NCBI GenBank assembly: GCA_011053005.1
Contig: DRHW01000015.1
Coordinates: 1 to 64,000, forward strand
Length of the DNA stretch: 64,000 bases
Direction: 5' to 3'
Source of the DNA: Methylophaga sp.
GTDB lineage: Bacteria > Pseudomonadota > Gammaproteobacteria > Nitrosococcales > Methylophagaceae
Positions 46,876 to 56,291 of the stretch are shown here, piece by piece. The notes beneath the pieces were generated by a model. The model saw only the letters and a list, made by a program, of their open reading frames with translations, did not search any database and was not told the origin of the DNA. The number at the start of each line of letters is the position of its first letter. Position 1 is the stretch's first letter. A program made the position numbers and the translations under genes.

Positions 46876-47838
46876 ATGAAGACTATTTTAGTCATTACGG
46901 AGCATCGCCGTAACGAATTACGCCCAATATCTTTGGAACTCATCACAGCTGCACAAGATTTACGTCAAGCCGGTGACGATAAAGTCGTTGTAGCGGTCAT
47001 TGGCAATCAAGCTGAATCCTATATTCCTGAACTATCTGTTCAAGGCGTTGATGAAATTATCATGATTAAAGATGACACAACAGAATTTGATCCAGATATT
47101 TATCAAGCGACGGTAAGTGCATTGATAGAAAGTCAACAACCAGCGGTTGTGTTACTGCCACATTCCATTGATTCATTAGGTTATGCTGCGACATTAGTTG
47201 AAAAAAGTAATGTCGGCTTTGCAACTGACGTATTTCAACTGGAGTACGATGGTGATGATTTGGTAGCCACACGTGCAGGCTACAATCAAAAAGTAAATGT
47301 TGAAATCGATTTCCCTAATAAGGATCTTGTGATTTTGACCGTGCGTCCTGGTGTTTATAAACCAATTGAAGAATCAGCAACACCTGTGGTTTCTACTCAA
47401 CAAGCTGTGTCAGTTGAGTCACGTAGTAAAAATATACAATTTGTTGAGTTAGCCAGTGATGGTGATGTTGATATAACGACATCAGAATTTATGATGTCGA
47501 TTGGTCGAGGTATTGCCGAAGAAGATAATGTTGAGCAATTCCGTGAATTAGCAGAAATGCTAGGCGCAACCTTAGGTTGCTCCCGACCAATTGCTGATGC
47601 AGGCTGGTTACCTAAATCTAGACAAGTAGGCCAATCAGGTAAAGTGGTGGGTGCGTGTAAACTTTATCTGGCGATGGGGATTTCTGGCTCTATTCAACAT
47701 ATGGCTGGTATGAAACATGTTCCAACTATCGTGGCGGTGAATACTGATCCTAATGCTTCAATTTTCACCATAGCTAAATACGGCATTGTGGGTGATATTT
47801 TTGAAGTAGAAGAAGAGTTACGTGATCTTATAGGTTAA
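46876..47838 (+). CDS. etfA: Electron transfer flavoprotein, alpha subunit
   Basis: 320 residues. The C-terminal FAD domain carries GCSRPIADAGWLPKSRQVGQSGKVVGACKLYLAMGISGSIQHMAGM, and VAVNTDPNASIFTIAKYGIVGDIFEV, the canonical FAD site. Two nucleotides after etfB, so co-translated. Together with EtfB it is the acceptor of Tmd. A good terminator follows the stop. Confidence 0.95.
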   Translation: MKTILVITEHRRNELRPISLELITAAQDLRQAGDDKVVVAVIGNQAESYIPELSVQGVDEIIMIKDDTTEFDPDIYQATVSALIESQQPAVVLLPHSIDSLGYAATLVEKSNVGFATDVFQLEYDGDDLVATRAGYNQKVNVEIDFPNKDLVILTVRPGVYKPIEESATPVVSTQQAVSVESRSKNIQFVELASDGDVDITTSEFMMSIGRGIAEEDNVEQFRELAEMLGATLGCSRPIADAGWLPKSRQVGQSGKVVGACKLYLAMGISGSIQHMAGMKHVPTIVAVNTDPNASIFTIAKYGIVGDIFEVEEELRDLIG

Positions 47839-47862
47839 CTGACTGTAAATTTTTGATTCATT

Positions 47863-47896
47863 AAAAGGGCAGATTTCTAAGAGATCCTGCCCTTTT
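47863..47896 (+). terminator. Rho-independent terminator of the tmd-etf operon
   Basis: AAAAGGGCAG (47863-47872) and CTGCCCTTTT with more T's form a 10-bp stem over a 14-nt loop. Confidence 0.9.
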
Positions 47897-47990
47897 TTAT
47901 TTGATAAAACAAAACTAAAAACCATCATTAATAATTATTTAATCTGCTGTTTTATTTTAAATAAATAAGGTTGTTTAGTTGTTTTAACTA

Positions 47991-48019
47991 CCACTTAAGT
48001 AGTAATTCCTCATGAGAAT
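47991..48019 (+). promoter_or_regulatory. TTAAGTAGTAAT-N6-TGAGAAT element before dmmD
   Basis: CCACTTAAGTAGTAAT followed six bases later by TGAGAAT. The first 16 bases differ from the site at 19250 before mgdA by a single base, and the spacing to the second half is the same. It lies 75 nt upstream of dmmD. GGAGCAGAGAG precedes the start codon. Confidence 0.6.
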
Positions 48020-48094
48020 TTTCTAAACAATAAAATGCCGATAATCTGTGAGGTAATTCAATACTTGAAATTATCATAAACGCGGAGCAGAGAG

Positions 48095-49210
48095 ATGACT
48101 AGAAATTCAATCTTAAATGAACGACATCGGGCACTAGGATCATCTTTGGATGGCGAAACATGGAATGATATGTCTATTCCTTGGAGCTACAATAATGATC
48201 CACAAGATGAAGTTGTCGCAGTCAGAACCTGTGCAGGACTTTACGATATTTCGGCATTAAATATTCTCAACGTAACAGGATCTGATGCCGTTAGTGTACT
48301 AGATAAGTTAGTCGCGATTGATGTGACATCTATAGCACCAGGATCTTCAAAACTAGCTGCTGAAGTAGATGAATCTGGAGCCATTATCGACGACATTATG
48401 ATTATTCGTGATGCTCAAGATGCGTTTCGAGTATCACATGGCAGTGGTAAAACGCATGAAACGTTAACGCATTTAGCCAAAGGCAAAGACGTTAATATTG
48501 AGGCTGATACCGATGGCCATATCCTATCATTTCAAGGGCCTAAATCATTAGAAATACTTGCCCCCCATATTGATTGTAATCTAGCTGAACTTCCTTATTT
48601 TAAACATCAAAAAACCACATTATTTGGCTGTGATATTTACATTGCTCGAGGTGGTTATTCTGGTGAACGTGGTTATGAAGTTTATTGTGCTTCCAAAGAT
48701 GCTGTTGAGATTTGGGATACGATTTTAGAAGTAGGACAGCCTTTTGGTGCAATAGCAGCTTCTTGGGATTCACTTGATCTAGCCCGTATTGAAGCTGGTC
48801 TATTATTTTTCCCATTTGAAATGCCGGAAGGTGATACCACTCCTTGGGAAGTCAATATGGCTTGGGGAGTTGATGTTAATAAAAAAGCAGATTATGTCGG
48901 CAAAGAAGCATTATTAAAATTGAGAGGCCGTGAACGCTTTAAACAGACCGGACTAGTTTGTAAAAGCAGTTCGGCAGTTGAAGCTGGAGCTAAATTAATC
49001 AAGGATGGAAAAGAAATTGGTGTTGTAACCAGTGCATGTTTTAGCCGATATTTGATGCTTTCTATTGCCATGGTTCACATTAAACCGGAATTCTCTCAGG
49101 TTGGTACTTCACTTACCGTAGTTGGGTCGACTGAATGTAAAGCCGTAGTTGCTCGTACGCCATTTTATGATCCAATGCGACTGAGAAGTCACCCTGAAAA
49201 AAGCAAATAG
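48095..49210 (+). CDS. dmmD: Dimethylamine-linked GcvT-like aminomethyltransferase (DmmD)
   Basis: 371 residues of the GcvT/aminomethyltransferase family: ARTCAGLYDISALNILNVTGSDAVSVLDKLVAIDV, FRVSHGSGKTHETL, GYSGERGYEVYCA and the C-terminal domain FKQTGLVCKSSSAV. In dimethylamine oxidisers the first gene of dmmDABC has this fold and is thought to move the formaldehyde-level C1 unit from DMA to tetrahydrofolate. It heads the set here in the same order as reported for marine Roseobacter dmmDABC. A regulatory element sits ~75 nt upstream. Confidence 0.88.
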   Translation: MTRNSILNERHRALGSSLDGETWNDMSIPWSYNNDPQDEVVAVRTCAGLYDISALNILNVTGSDAVSVLDKLVAIDVTSIAPGSSKLAAEVDESGAIIDDIMIIRDAQDAFRVSHGSGKTHETLTHLAKGKDVNIEADTDGHILSFQGPKSLEILAPHIDCNLAELPYFKHQKTTLFGCDIYIARGGYSGERGYEVYCASKDAVEIWDTILEVGQPFGAIAASWDSLDLARIEAGLLFFPFEMPEGDTTPWEVNMAWGVDVNKKADYVGKEALLKLRGRERFKQTGLVCKSSSAVEAGAKLIKDGKEIGVVTSACFSRYLMLSIAMVHIKPEFSQVGTSLTVVGSTECKAVVARTPFYDPMRLRSHPEKSK

Positions 49211-49247
49211 ATCGACTGGGATTAAAGCCTCGTTATGTATTGAATAC

Positions 49248-49269
49248 GTTCGATTTCTTTAGATCGAAC
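49248..49269 (+). other. Small hairpin between dmmD and dmmA
   Basis: GTTCGAT-TTCTTTAG-ATCGAAC, a 7-bp perfect stem with no T-run, 20 nt before the dmmA start. Probable mRNA processing or stability element. Confidence 0.45.
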
Positions 49270-49291
49270 ATTGTAAATGTAAGGTTAAATT

Positions 49292-49894
49292 ATGGAACGA
49301 CAATACTGGATTAGAAGTAAACCTGTATACACTTCGTTGCTATGGCATGAAAAGGCGACGGCTCACTTAGTGATTGCTGAAGGCGATGGCGGAATGGCTG
49401 TATTGAAGTTATTGCAGCAGAAATATCCTACACAACAGGTCAATGGTTTTTTTGTTAAATCGCCAAACGCTTTAAAAAACTATGCCGACATTATTAGTAG
49501 CTTAGCGCCAGCCGAATTTAAGGTATTTGGTAATACTACAGAGGCATTAAATTCATTAAAAATCACTTTAGCTGATTGCTGTATGGGCACATGTTTTTAT
49601 GTTGCTGGCTCTGAGGGATTTATTTGGCAAGTAGCAAAAGTATTGGCTAGTGTTGGTGTGCAAGATGATGATATTGACAAAGAGTTATGTGGCACCTTAG
49701 CTCGCACTGTTTATTGTGTTCACTGTAAAGCGATTACTCACGATGCTCATCATAGTGTTGTTGCTTGCTCTGGTTGCCAGCGTCAATTATTTATTCGAGA
49801 CCATTTTTCAAGACGATTAGGCGCCTATATGGGCTTGATGGTGGATGCTGAGCAACCTGGCATTTTACCGAGTATTGAGGAGGTATACCCATGA
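49292..49894 (+). CDS. dmmA: Dimethylamine monooxygenase subunit DmmA
   Basis: 200 residues. Conserved-looking features are ITLADCCMGTCFYVAGSEGFIWQVA (~90-114) and a rubredoxin-like pair CVHCKAI...VACSGCQRQLFIRDHFSRRLGAYMG (~145-180), probably a zinc or iron site. The family occurs only with the other dmm genes. Identification rests on gene order (D-A-B-C), size and neighbours more than on a well-known motif. Overlaps dmmB by 4 nt. Confidence 0.78.
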   Translation: MERQYWIRSKPVYTSLLWHEKATAHLVIAEGDGGMAVLKLLQQKYPTQQVNGFFVKSPNALKNYADIISSLAPAEFKVFGNTTEALNSLKITLADCCMGTCFYVAGSEGFIWQVAKVLASVGVQDDDIDKELCGTLARTVYCVHCKAITHDAHHSVVACSGCQRQLFIRDHFSRRLGAYMGLMVDAEQPGILPSIEEVYP

Positions 49895-50844
49895 GTCATT
49901 TAAACGTAAAAGTAGCTGCTATTGAACAAGTAACTGAGCATGTAAAACACTTTACTTTTATAAGTGAAAATGGTGAAAAATTACCGGCTTTTTCAGGTGG
50001 CAGCCATGTGGTGCTAGCATTAAATATTAATGGCAGAATTCATCGTAACCCTTATTCATTGATGAGTTCACCGCTTAATACTGAACACTATGGGGTTTCA
50101 GTCAGAAAACAAGAGATGTCACGCGGCGGTTCAGTCTTCATGCATGAACAGATTAAAGTCGGTTCACGTATTCAAATAACGTATCCCGTTAATCTATTTT
50201 CTATTTCAAAATTAAGTCATAAAAATATACTAATTGCAGGTGGCATTGGTATTACGCCGTTTTTGTCTCAAATTGTTGACTTGAACAGAATGGATACAGA
50301 ATATGAATTGCATTATGCCTATCGCTCACCAGAACATGGTGCATTTCGACAACAAATTGAAGATATGTGCGGTGAGCGTAGCCATTTTTATGTGGCGAGT
50401 GATGGCCAGATATTAGATTTTTATGCGCTACTTTCAAAGCAACCTTTAGGAACGCATGTCTATGTCTGTGGGCCAGAACCTATGGTCAATGCAATGATTG
50501 CAGCAGCACGAGATTTAGGCTGGCCTGAAAAACATATTCACAACGAACAATTTACAGCACCTCAAGCAGGTGAATCATTCAAAGTAAAATTGGCACTTTC
50601 TAATATTGAGCTTGAAGTACCTAGTGAAATGAGCATGTTGGAGGCGATAGAAGAGGCGGGTGTTGATGCGCCTTATTTATGCCGAGGCGGGGCATGCGGT
50701 CGTTGCGAACTTGACGTTGTGTCGTGTGATGGTTCGATAGTTCATCATGATAATTATTTAACGAATGCAGAGAAAACCGGTGGTAAAAAAATCATGCCTT
50801 GTGTTTCTCGGGCTAAATGCCAACAAATTGTGGTTAACCTCTAG
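49891..50844 (+). CDS. dmmB: Dimethylamine monooxygenase reductase subunit DmmB (PDR/VanB type)
   Basis: 317 residues: flavin domain with RNPYSLMSSP (~50-59) and SRGGSVFMHE, NAD(P)H domain IAGGIGITPFLSQI (~115-128) and YVCGPEPMVNAMIAAA, then a C-terminal plant-type 2Fe-2S ferredoxin with CRGGACGRCELDV (~271-283) and a final Cys (MPCVSRAKC). It moves NAD(P)H electrons to the heme subunit. Such FNR-ferredoxin fusions (phthalate dioxygenase reductase) serve oxygenases. ATGA overlap with dmmA; a 9-nt gap to dmmC. Confidence 0.9.
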   Translation: MSHLNVKVAAIEQVTEHVKHFTFISENGEKLPAFSGGSHVVLALNINGRIHRNPYSLMSSPLNTEHYGVSVRKQEMSRGGSVFMHEQIKVGSRIQITYPVNLFSISKLSHKNILIAGGIGITPFLSQIVDLNRMDTEYELHYAYRSPEHGAFRQQIEDMCGERSHFYVASDGQILDFYALLSKQPLGTHVYVCGPEPMVNAMIAAARDLGWPEKHIHNEQFTAPQAGESFKVKLALSNIELEVPSEMSMLEAIEEAGVDAPYLCRGGACGRCELDVVSCDGSIVHHDNYLTNAEKTGGKKIMPCVSRAKCQQIVVNL

Positions 50845-50853
50845 GGTAATAGT

Positions 50854-51873
50854 ATGAATCAAACATTCAAAAAAGAAACATTCAGAGACGATTATACATT
50901 TAGCAATTCGCCTGAAGCAGTGAAGCGATTTCCGTTTCCTTTTCATGAAGATGAATACATGTATTCAGTCAATATCGAGCCTCATGTTAAAACTGCAGTC
51001 GGATCAATTACGGAATTTACATTCGATATAGATGAGCATTATGTTGCTGAATGTGAAGATAAAGCTATCACCTTGGCAAATGATCCTCAGCGCTATCTGT
51101 GTCTTCCACATATGATGGATGCACAGTGGGATACTTTAGAGCTAATGATGGAATCAATGTCGAACGACTATCCAGAGCAATTTAATTTGACGAAAGAGGG
51201 TGATAATTGGACATGGGTTAATAAACCATTAGGCATTACCACTAAATTTGTATTTGGTGACGAAAGTTCATTACCTATGGAACCGCTGGAATATATTGGG
51301 CGTCAAGTGCAAGGCGATTGGGTTATGCTCGATCAACGTGATAATAATTTGTTTGCCGATGGTGCAATAGTTACCTCACAAGCTGATTGGTCATTAGCGA
51401 TTGATGTCGGAATGTCTTGGCAAGAATGGCATGGACCCGTACCCATAGCAAATGAGATTGGGGTGTTTGATCGTGCACTTAAATACTTACTGAATCTACA
51501 ACTCGGTAGTCCGGTTCGTCGGCTTAATTGGACGATGACCATCAATCCTCGTTTAGATACATCACCAGAAAACTATCCTATTTGGGGACCTGATCGCCTT
51601 TCGGTTACGCCTGAAAATGTTGGTGATAAAGTACATCTTCGTGTTGAGTTACAAACATTATTTCGCTTGCCAAGAAGTAACGGCATGCTGTTTGGGGTTC
51701 GTGGTTATTTAATAAGTATGAATGAGCTTGTGACCAATCCACTTTGGGCAAAACGTTTACATCGCGTATTAAAGGGTTTGCACCCTGAACTTGCTGAATA
51801 CAAAGGCTTGTCTTATAAAGATATCACGATTGATTGGTTATCAAAATATGATGATGGTACGTCATCAGAATAA
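50854..51873 (+). CDS. dmmC: Dimethylamine monooxygenase catalytic subunit DmmC (DUF3445, heme-dependent N-demethylase)
   Basis: 339 residues of the DUF3445 family: FPFPFHEDEYMYSVNIEPHV, WDTLELMMESMSNDYPEQF, FADGAIVTSQADWSLAIDVGMSWQEWHGPVPIAN and DRLSVTPENVGDKVHLRVELQTLFRLPRSNGMLFGVRGY. Members are heme-dependent oxidative N-demethylases. With NAD(P)H and O2 it is expected to convert DMA to methylamine plus a C1 unit. The heme ligand cannot be named with certainty. It ends the dmmDABC set, convergent with the PAS sensor gene (20-nt gap). Confidence 0.9.
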   Translation: MNQTFKKETFRDDYTFSNSPEAVKRFPFPFHEDEYMYSVNIEPHVKTAVGSITEFTFDIDEHYVAECEDKAITLANDPQRYLCLPHMMDAQWDTLELMMESMSNDYPEQFNLTKEGDNWTWVNKPLGITTKFVFGDESSLPMEPLEYIGRQVQGDWVMLDQRDNNLFADGAIVTSQADWSLAIDVGMSWQEWHGPVPIANEIGVFDRALKYLLNLQLGSPVRRLNWTMTINPRLDTSPENYPIWGPDRLSVTPENVGDKVHLRVELQTLFRLPRSNGMLFGVRGYLISMNELVTNPLWAKRLHRVLKGLHPELAEYKGLSYKDITIDWLSKYDDGTSSE

Positions 51874-51893
51874 TTCGGTCATCAGCTTAGTTG

Positions 51894-53321
51894 TTACAGC
51901 TGCATGTAATAGTTAACCGATTGATTTTCAGGTAATACTAAAAGCGATTGTAAGGATAATAAAGCAGGATTAATGTTGCTGTTAGCATGGCTAATTTGCG
52001 TTATTAATCCTTCTAAAGACAATAAATCACCGGTACTGGAATAGATACCTTGTCCTTGTTCCAGTACCCATTTAATTTTGCCTGTTCGAGTGATAATTCG
52101 ATAGATAAGTTGGAATTTTTGTTCTTTTAAAATCTGTTGTTGTACATATTCCCATACATTTGTTTTGTCTTGCTCATGAATTATTTGCATATATGAAAAA
52201 CCAGGCGATTTAGCTATTTCATACGCTTCATATTCAGTTAGTTCTAGGCAACCATCACTGGTAAATTCAAAACTCCAGCTACGGTCATTTTTACAACGGT
52301 AAACCATAGAAGGAAAACCGCTCAGGATCATATCAATAGGATCTTTTCTGTTGGCTTTCATGCTGATTTCAGTTTGTTTCATTCGGCTTATATCGGTAAA
52401 TGAGCCGATTACACTAGTAAATTCGCCTTTGAGTGAAGAAGCTGTAGACGCTCTCATTTCAACCCATAAAGGACAACCATTTTTGGCAATTAAGCGTGTT
52501 TGTAAGTGACAACTTTTGCGTTGACCTCGTGACAAAGGTCCAAGGCGAGCTTCAAAAAGTTGTGTATCTTCTGGATGGATAAAAGACAAAAGCGATTTAT
52601 TGATACTTTCTACCAAGGTGTAATCAAGCATTCGCTCCCAAGATGGGTTAATAAATATAAGTTGTTGATCAACATTGATTTGAAACATTATTTGTTCAAC
52701 GCTATCAAGAATAAAACGAGAATCAAATTGATCAATAAGTGGACTAGCTACTGCTTTATGATGAGAGGAAGTTGTAAATTGTAATAAATTTAAATTCGAT
52801 TCACCGCTTTGCTGTAAAGGAGATAAAGAAATATGTACGGGAATACTTGTGCCATCAACGTATAACATACGAATCGTAGTTATTTCATTATTTTCAAGCG
52901 CACCAGTGCTCATGGCAATCATTTGTGCCAGATTATCGTGCTCTGATGGATGAACTAAATTCGTTATTGGCATACCGATGACTTGATCATTTGATCCAGA
53001 TAAACCCAGTTCATCCAGAAACATATTATTGGTGAAGATAACGGTATAACCTCGGAGGACGGCAGCTGGTGTTGAAAGCTTACTAGAAGCATCGGTACAC
53101 CAAGAAAGATGATCGAGATTGTTATGTTTGGTATTTGAAGTGAAGCGGGGTCTTAAAATTGGGTATACAGTAATTAATAAAATTAAGGAAAAGATAGTAA
53201 CGATAAACATGATTAATGCTGTCATATGAACAGTAAAGGGGGCACTGTTTTCCCACCACATTCCGAAAGTGATCATAAAAATGGTGCTAAGTGTGGCCAT
53301 GCATAAAAGAAGTAAAGTCAT
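51894..53321 (-). CDS. Membrane PAS-domain sensor without an output domain
   Basis: 475 residues. Two N-terminal helices (LLLLCMATLSTIFMITFGMWW, MTALIMFIVTIFSLILLITVYPIL) precede three PAS-like modules at ~75-185 (YTVIFTNNMFLDELG), ~205-320 (INVDQQLIFINPSWERMLDY...WVEMRASTA...IGSFTDISRM) and ~330-445 (MVYRCKNDRSWSFEFTSDGCLELTEYEAYEIA...WVLEQGQGIY). No histidine kinase, GGDEF, EAL or methyl-acceptor domain follows. Start codons of this gene and the divergent histidine kinase are only 42 nt apart. It may therefore pass signal to that kinase by protein contact. Confidence 0.82.
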   Translation of the reverse strand: MTLLLLCMATLSTIFMITFGMWWENSAPFTVHMTALIMFIVTIFSLILLITVYPILRPRFTSNTKHNNLDHLSWCTDASSKLSTPAAVLRGYTVIFTNNMFLDELGLSGSNDQVIGMPITNLVHPSEHDNLAQMIAMSTGALENNEITTIRMLYVDGTSIPVHISLSPLQQSGESNLNLLQFTTSSHHKAVASPLIDQFDSRFILDSVEQIMFQINVDQQLIFINPSWERMLDYTLVESINKSLLSFIHPEDTQLFEARLGPLSRGQRKSCHLQTRLIAKNGCPLWVEMRASTASSLKGEFTSVIGSFTDISRMKQTEISMKANRKDPIDMILSGFPSMVYRCKNDRSWSFEFTSDGCLELTEYEAYEIAKSPGFSYMQIIHEQDKTNVWEYVQQQILKEQKFQLIYRIITRTGKIKWVLEQGQGIYSSTGDLLSLEGLITQISHANSNINPALLSLQSLLVLPENQSVNYYMQL

Positions 53322-53363
53322 AATTGCAGTCTGTCGTTAACGAGCCATGAATAGAGTCATATA

Positions 53364-55187
53364 TTGTCTAATAAATACGTTGAGCTAGCCTCTAAGATCC
53401 GAAAATTCAGTAAACATGTCATCTATATAAGATTCATGTTACTCATGCTATGTATCGCGCTCACTGTCACGCTGATGCAGGCAGGATCTATGTTTTTATT
53501 AGATTATATCCCTTCTAGGCACTCAACCATAGGCAAAATTAACACCCAAGAAATCTTCTGGCATAGCCAGTTAGCCGTTGTCGAAGTTAGCCAAATTAAA
53601 GAAGCTAAAAAGAGACTAAATACCTTAACCGAGCACTTTATAAATGATTTAGAAACGGATAGGAAATTTAGATCATTGGATTCTGTTGTAGCCGTCGATA
53701 AGGTTCAACAAGCTCAGCAACAATTTTATGAAGCGCTTGGTGACCAGAAGCCTTTGATGACATTAATACAACATGCAAAAGAGGTTATGGATTCATATGA
53801 ACGTTTAAAAATGGCAATTCATGATGATATAGAAGTGAAACAATCTATAACAGCATTACTTCAATTGATGGGACTGCTGTTTATCATGATTTGTATAGCA
53901 ACGATTACTTTAGAAGGCCAAAAACTATTGATCACACGCTTGAGTAATTTAAATAAGTTTATGTTTGATAATCTTAATCGCGATGAATCAAAATTGATGA
54001 CAGATGAATTCACATATTTAGAACAAACTGTTTATGAACTTACGACGCGATTAGAAGGCTATGTGACAGAATCATCATGGGCAAATAATACGAGTGATCA
54101 TGTTAGGGCATTAATCAATGCTCAAGAGTTTTTGTTTAAGTTTGTCGAAATGGCAAATGATAATACGTTGAGTGAACGAACCTTACTCAAAATGCTTTAT
54201 TCGCTTGAAAGAACGATGAAATTCAACAATGTTGCTGTTATTTATACTGATGATGCAGCGGTTATTTCTACAGAGCGTGTCATCTTTTCAGACCATACAC
54301 CAATAGCTATTAGGAAAGAGGTTTACGATGAACTTGAAATCTCTGGTATGGCTAAATATCATGAGCTGAATATTGACGATGTCGAAGTAGGTTGTTTAGG
54401 TGTCATCTTTTCTGGCTCATCTGCTGCGATGGGCATACTGTTAGTTGAAATGGATAACGATCGTTTTTTAGAAGATTCTGAAATTAAAGTCCTTGATATT
54501 ACTGCGAAGCTTTTGACGATGGTGATTAGATTCCAAAGTCATGATGAGGAAGGACGTCGAATAGCGATACTAGAAGAACGTGCTGCAATAGGCAGAGAGC
54601 TACATGATTCTTTGGCACAATCATTGTCATATATGAAAATTCAGCTTGCTCGACTGCAATCAAAGGTGGGCAATTTGACCGATGATAATGGTGATAAAGT
54701 GGATTTGAGCGATTTGCGTGAAGGTCTCGACCATGCTTATCGTGGTTTACGCGAATTATTGTCTACATTCCGAGCCCATATGGATTTACGTGGTCTTGGC
54801 TACGCCATACAGTCAGCGATTGATGAATTCTCGCAACGTTCTTCCCTAGCAATCACCTTGGATAATCGATTGGTTAATTGCCGATTAACCGTTAATGAAG
54901 AATTCCATATTTTACAAGTTGTTCGCGAAGCATTGTCAAATATTGTGCGTCATTCAGGTGCCGATAAGGTGACTATATTAATGTTGTTGAAGCCGAATGA
55001 TTCCGTTGAAATAACTATTGATGACAACGGTAGTGGCTTTATTCCAGCTGACGATAAATATGATCATCATGGCCAAGCTATTATGAAAGAACGAGCATAC
55101 AATCTTGGTGGCACGATTGATGTTATGGCAATAAGACAAGGTGGCACACGGGTTAAATTAACATTTATGCCCAAACTGGCTCAATAG
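53364..55187 (+). CDS. NarX/DegS-type sensor histidine kinase
   Basis: ~607 residues from a TTG (53364); ATG 53436 is an alternative. Helix 1 (MLLMLCIALTVTLMQAGSMFLL) and helix 2 (SITALLQLMGLLFIMICIATITL) flank a ~130-residue sensory part containing helical segments. A cytosolic GAF-like region follows. HisKA_3 phosphoacceptor box: ERAAIGRELHDSLAQSLSYMKIQLARL (His in HD). The HATPase part carries REALSNIVRHSGADKV and DDNGSGFI. The DHp/ATPase layout is NarX-like. It pairs with the response regulator 17 nt downstream. It has no PAS domain; a PAS-only protein is encoded divergently. Confidence 0.87.
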   Translation: MSNKYVELASKIRKFSKHVIYIRFMLLMLCIALTVTLMQAGSMFLLDYIPSRHSTIGKINTQEIFWHSQLAVVEVSQIKEAKKRLNTLTEHFINDLETDRKFRSLDSVVAVDKVQQAQQQFYEALGDQKPLMTLIQHAKEVMDSYERLKMAIHDDIEVKQSITALLQLMGLLFIMICIATITLEGQKLLITRLSNLNKFMFDNLNRDESKLMTDEFTYLEQTVYELTTRLEGYVTESSWANNTSDHVRALINAQEFLFKFVEMANDNTLSERTLLKMLYSLERTMKFNNVAVIYTDDAAVISTERVIFSDHTPIAIRKEVYDELEISGMAKYHELNIDDVEVGCLGVIFSGSSAAMGILLVEMDNDRFLEDSEIKVLDITAKLLTMVIRFQSHDEEGRRIAILEERAAIGRELHDSLAQSLSYMKIQLARLQSKVGNLTDDNGDKVDLSDLREGLDHAYRGLRELLSTFRAHMDLRGLGYAIQSAIDEFSQRSSLAITLDNRLVNCRLTVNEEFHILQVVREALSNIVRHSGADKVTILMLLKPNDSVEITIDDNGSGFIPADDKYDHHGQAIMKERAYNLGGTIDVMAIRQGGTRVKLTFMPKLAQ

Positions 55188-55204
55188 ACTTTAAAAGGGA
55201 AGTT

Positions 55205-55852
55205 ATGAAAGATAAAATTAGAGTGATGTTGATAGATGATCATCCACTGTTTCGTAAAGGTGTTGGGCAGATTATCTCTGATGATGAGCATTTTGAAGTG
55301 GTGGGCGAGGCGGCGTCTGGACAAGAGGGTTTAGATCTTGCTCTGACTTTATTACCCGATATGGTATTGATTGATCTCCATATGAAAGGTATGGACGGCT
55401 TAGAAACCTTACGCAGATTTAAAGCCACTGATCTTAAGGCACGATTTATTATATTAACCGTGTCGAATGCCGAGGATGATTTATTAGAAGCACTACGAGC
55501 TGGAGCTGATGGTTATTTGTTAAAAGATATGGAGCCCGAAGAGCTGACCAGCGATTTACTTAAAGCATCATTCGGCGTAACCGTATTGCAAGATAGTCTT
55601 ACTGAAATATTGAAAAATGCATTATTAAGTCCGGTCACTAAAACTAATATTACTGATGTTTCATTGACTGCACGCGAGACCGAAATATTAGAGTGTCTGG
55701 CTGAAGGTTTGAATAATAAAACTATTGCTAATAAATTAGGAATTAGTGATACCACGGTTAAGGTGCATATTAAAAACTTATTACGTAAATTGAATTTGAC
55801 CAGCAGACTAGAGGCTGCGGTGTGGAGTCATCGGCAAAAGGCGCAACCCTAA
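55205..55852 (+). CDS. NarL/FixJ-type response regulator
   Basis: 215 residues. Receiver (~5-120): IDDHPLFRKGV acidic pocket, phosphoacceptor Asp in MVLIDLHMKG, Lys in LLKDMEPEEL. LuxR-type HTH at ~150-205: LTARETEILECLAEGLNNKTIANKLGISDTTVKVHIKNLLRKLN. Cognate of the upstream kinase. As the only classical activator beside dmmDABC, it is a candidate to bind the GTAGTAAT elements seen before the methylamine operons; NarL-type proteins bind TAC-rich heptamers. AAGGGAAGTT ribosome site; terminator after the stop. Confidence 0.92.
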   Translation: MKDKIRVMLIDDHPLFRKGVGQIISDDEHFEVVGEAASGQEGLDLALTLLPDMVLIDLHMKGMDGLETLRRFKATDLKARFIILTVSNAEDDLLEALRAGADGYLLKDMEPEELTSDLLKASFGVTVLQDSLTEILKNALLSPVTKTNITDVSLTARETEILECLAEGLNNKTIANKLGISDTTVKVHIKNLLRKLNLTSRLEAAVWSHRQKAQP

Positions 55853-55872
55853 TTAAAGGGTACTGCGAAGTA

Positions 55873-55920
55873 AAATACCCCCGATAATCATAGAGAATGA
55901 TTATCGGGGGTATTATTTTT
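55873..55920. terminator. Bidirectional terminator between the response regulator and the cupin
   Basis: AATACCC...GATAATCA (55874-55890) pairs perfectly with 55898-55914 (17-bp stem, 7-nt loop), followed by ATTTTTTG on the plus strand and T-rich sequence on the minus. Confidence 0.93.
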
Positions 55921-55943
55921 TGCGAGACTTTTTAACTTAAGTA

Positions 55944-56291
55944 CTAAACTGGAATCGGTTGACGTTGGCCCGTAAAGAAGCCAATACCAAACGTTGGAGT
56001 ATCAAACGTGATGGTGTCACCATCAGCGAAATATAATACGTCACCTTTAGTGGCATGTACTGTTTGTCCTGTTGAGTCGGTGATGAAAAATTCACCATCA
56101 ACAATGACTTTCATTTCTTCATAATCATACGTATAAACTAATGGTTTACCGCTTTTTAAATGAAAGAAACCGGCACAGATAGTTTTATCTTTGTCACCGT
56201 TGCAGACAAAAGTATCACCTAACCATGCATCTACACCTTCAACATTCATCGAAGGTTGCTTGTCTGCAATTGCTTGTTTTTTATATTTCAT
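55944..56291 (-). CDS. Small cupin protein (EutQ-like)
   Basis: 115-residue single cupin: AGFFHLKSGKPLVYTYDYEEMKVIVDGEFFITDSTGQTVHATKGDVLYFADGDTITFDTPTFGIGFFTG, resembling EutQ-type ethanolamine utilisation cupins. The metal-binding His of classical cupins are largely missing; glutamates are at the corresponding place (EEMK). Acetate-kinase activity is known for EutQ, but no eut operon is present, so function here is open. It is divergent from the PLP enzyme gene. AGGAGAATATT ribosome site. Confidence 0.78.
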   Translation of the reverse strand: MKYKKQAIADKQPSMNVEGVDAWLGDTFVCNGDKDKTICAGFFHLKSGKPLVYTYDYEEMKVIVDGEFFITDSTGQTVHATKGDVLYFADGDTITFDTPTFGIGFFTGQRQPIPV

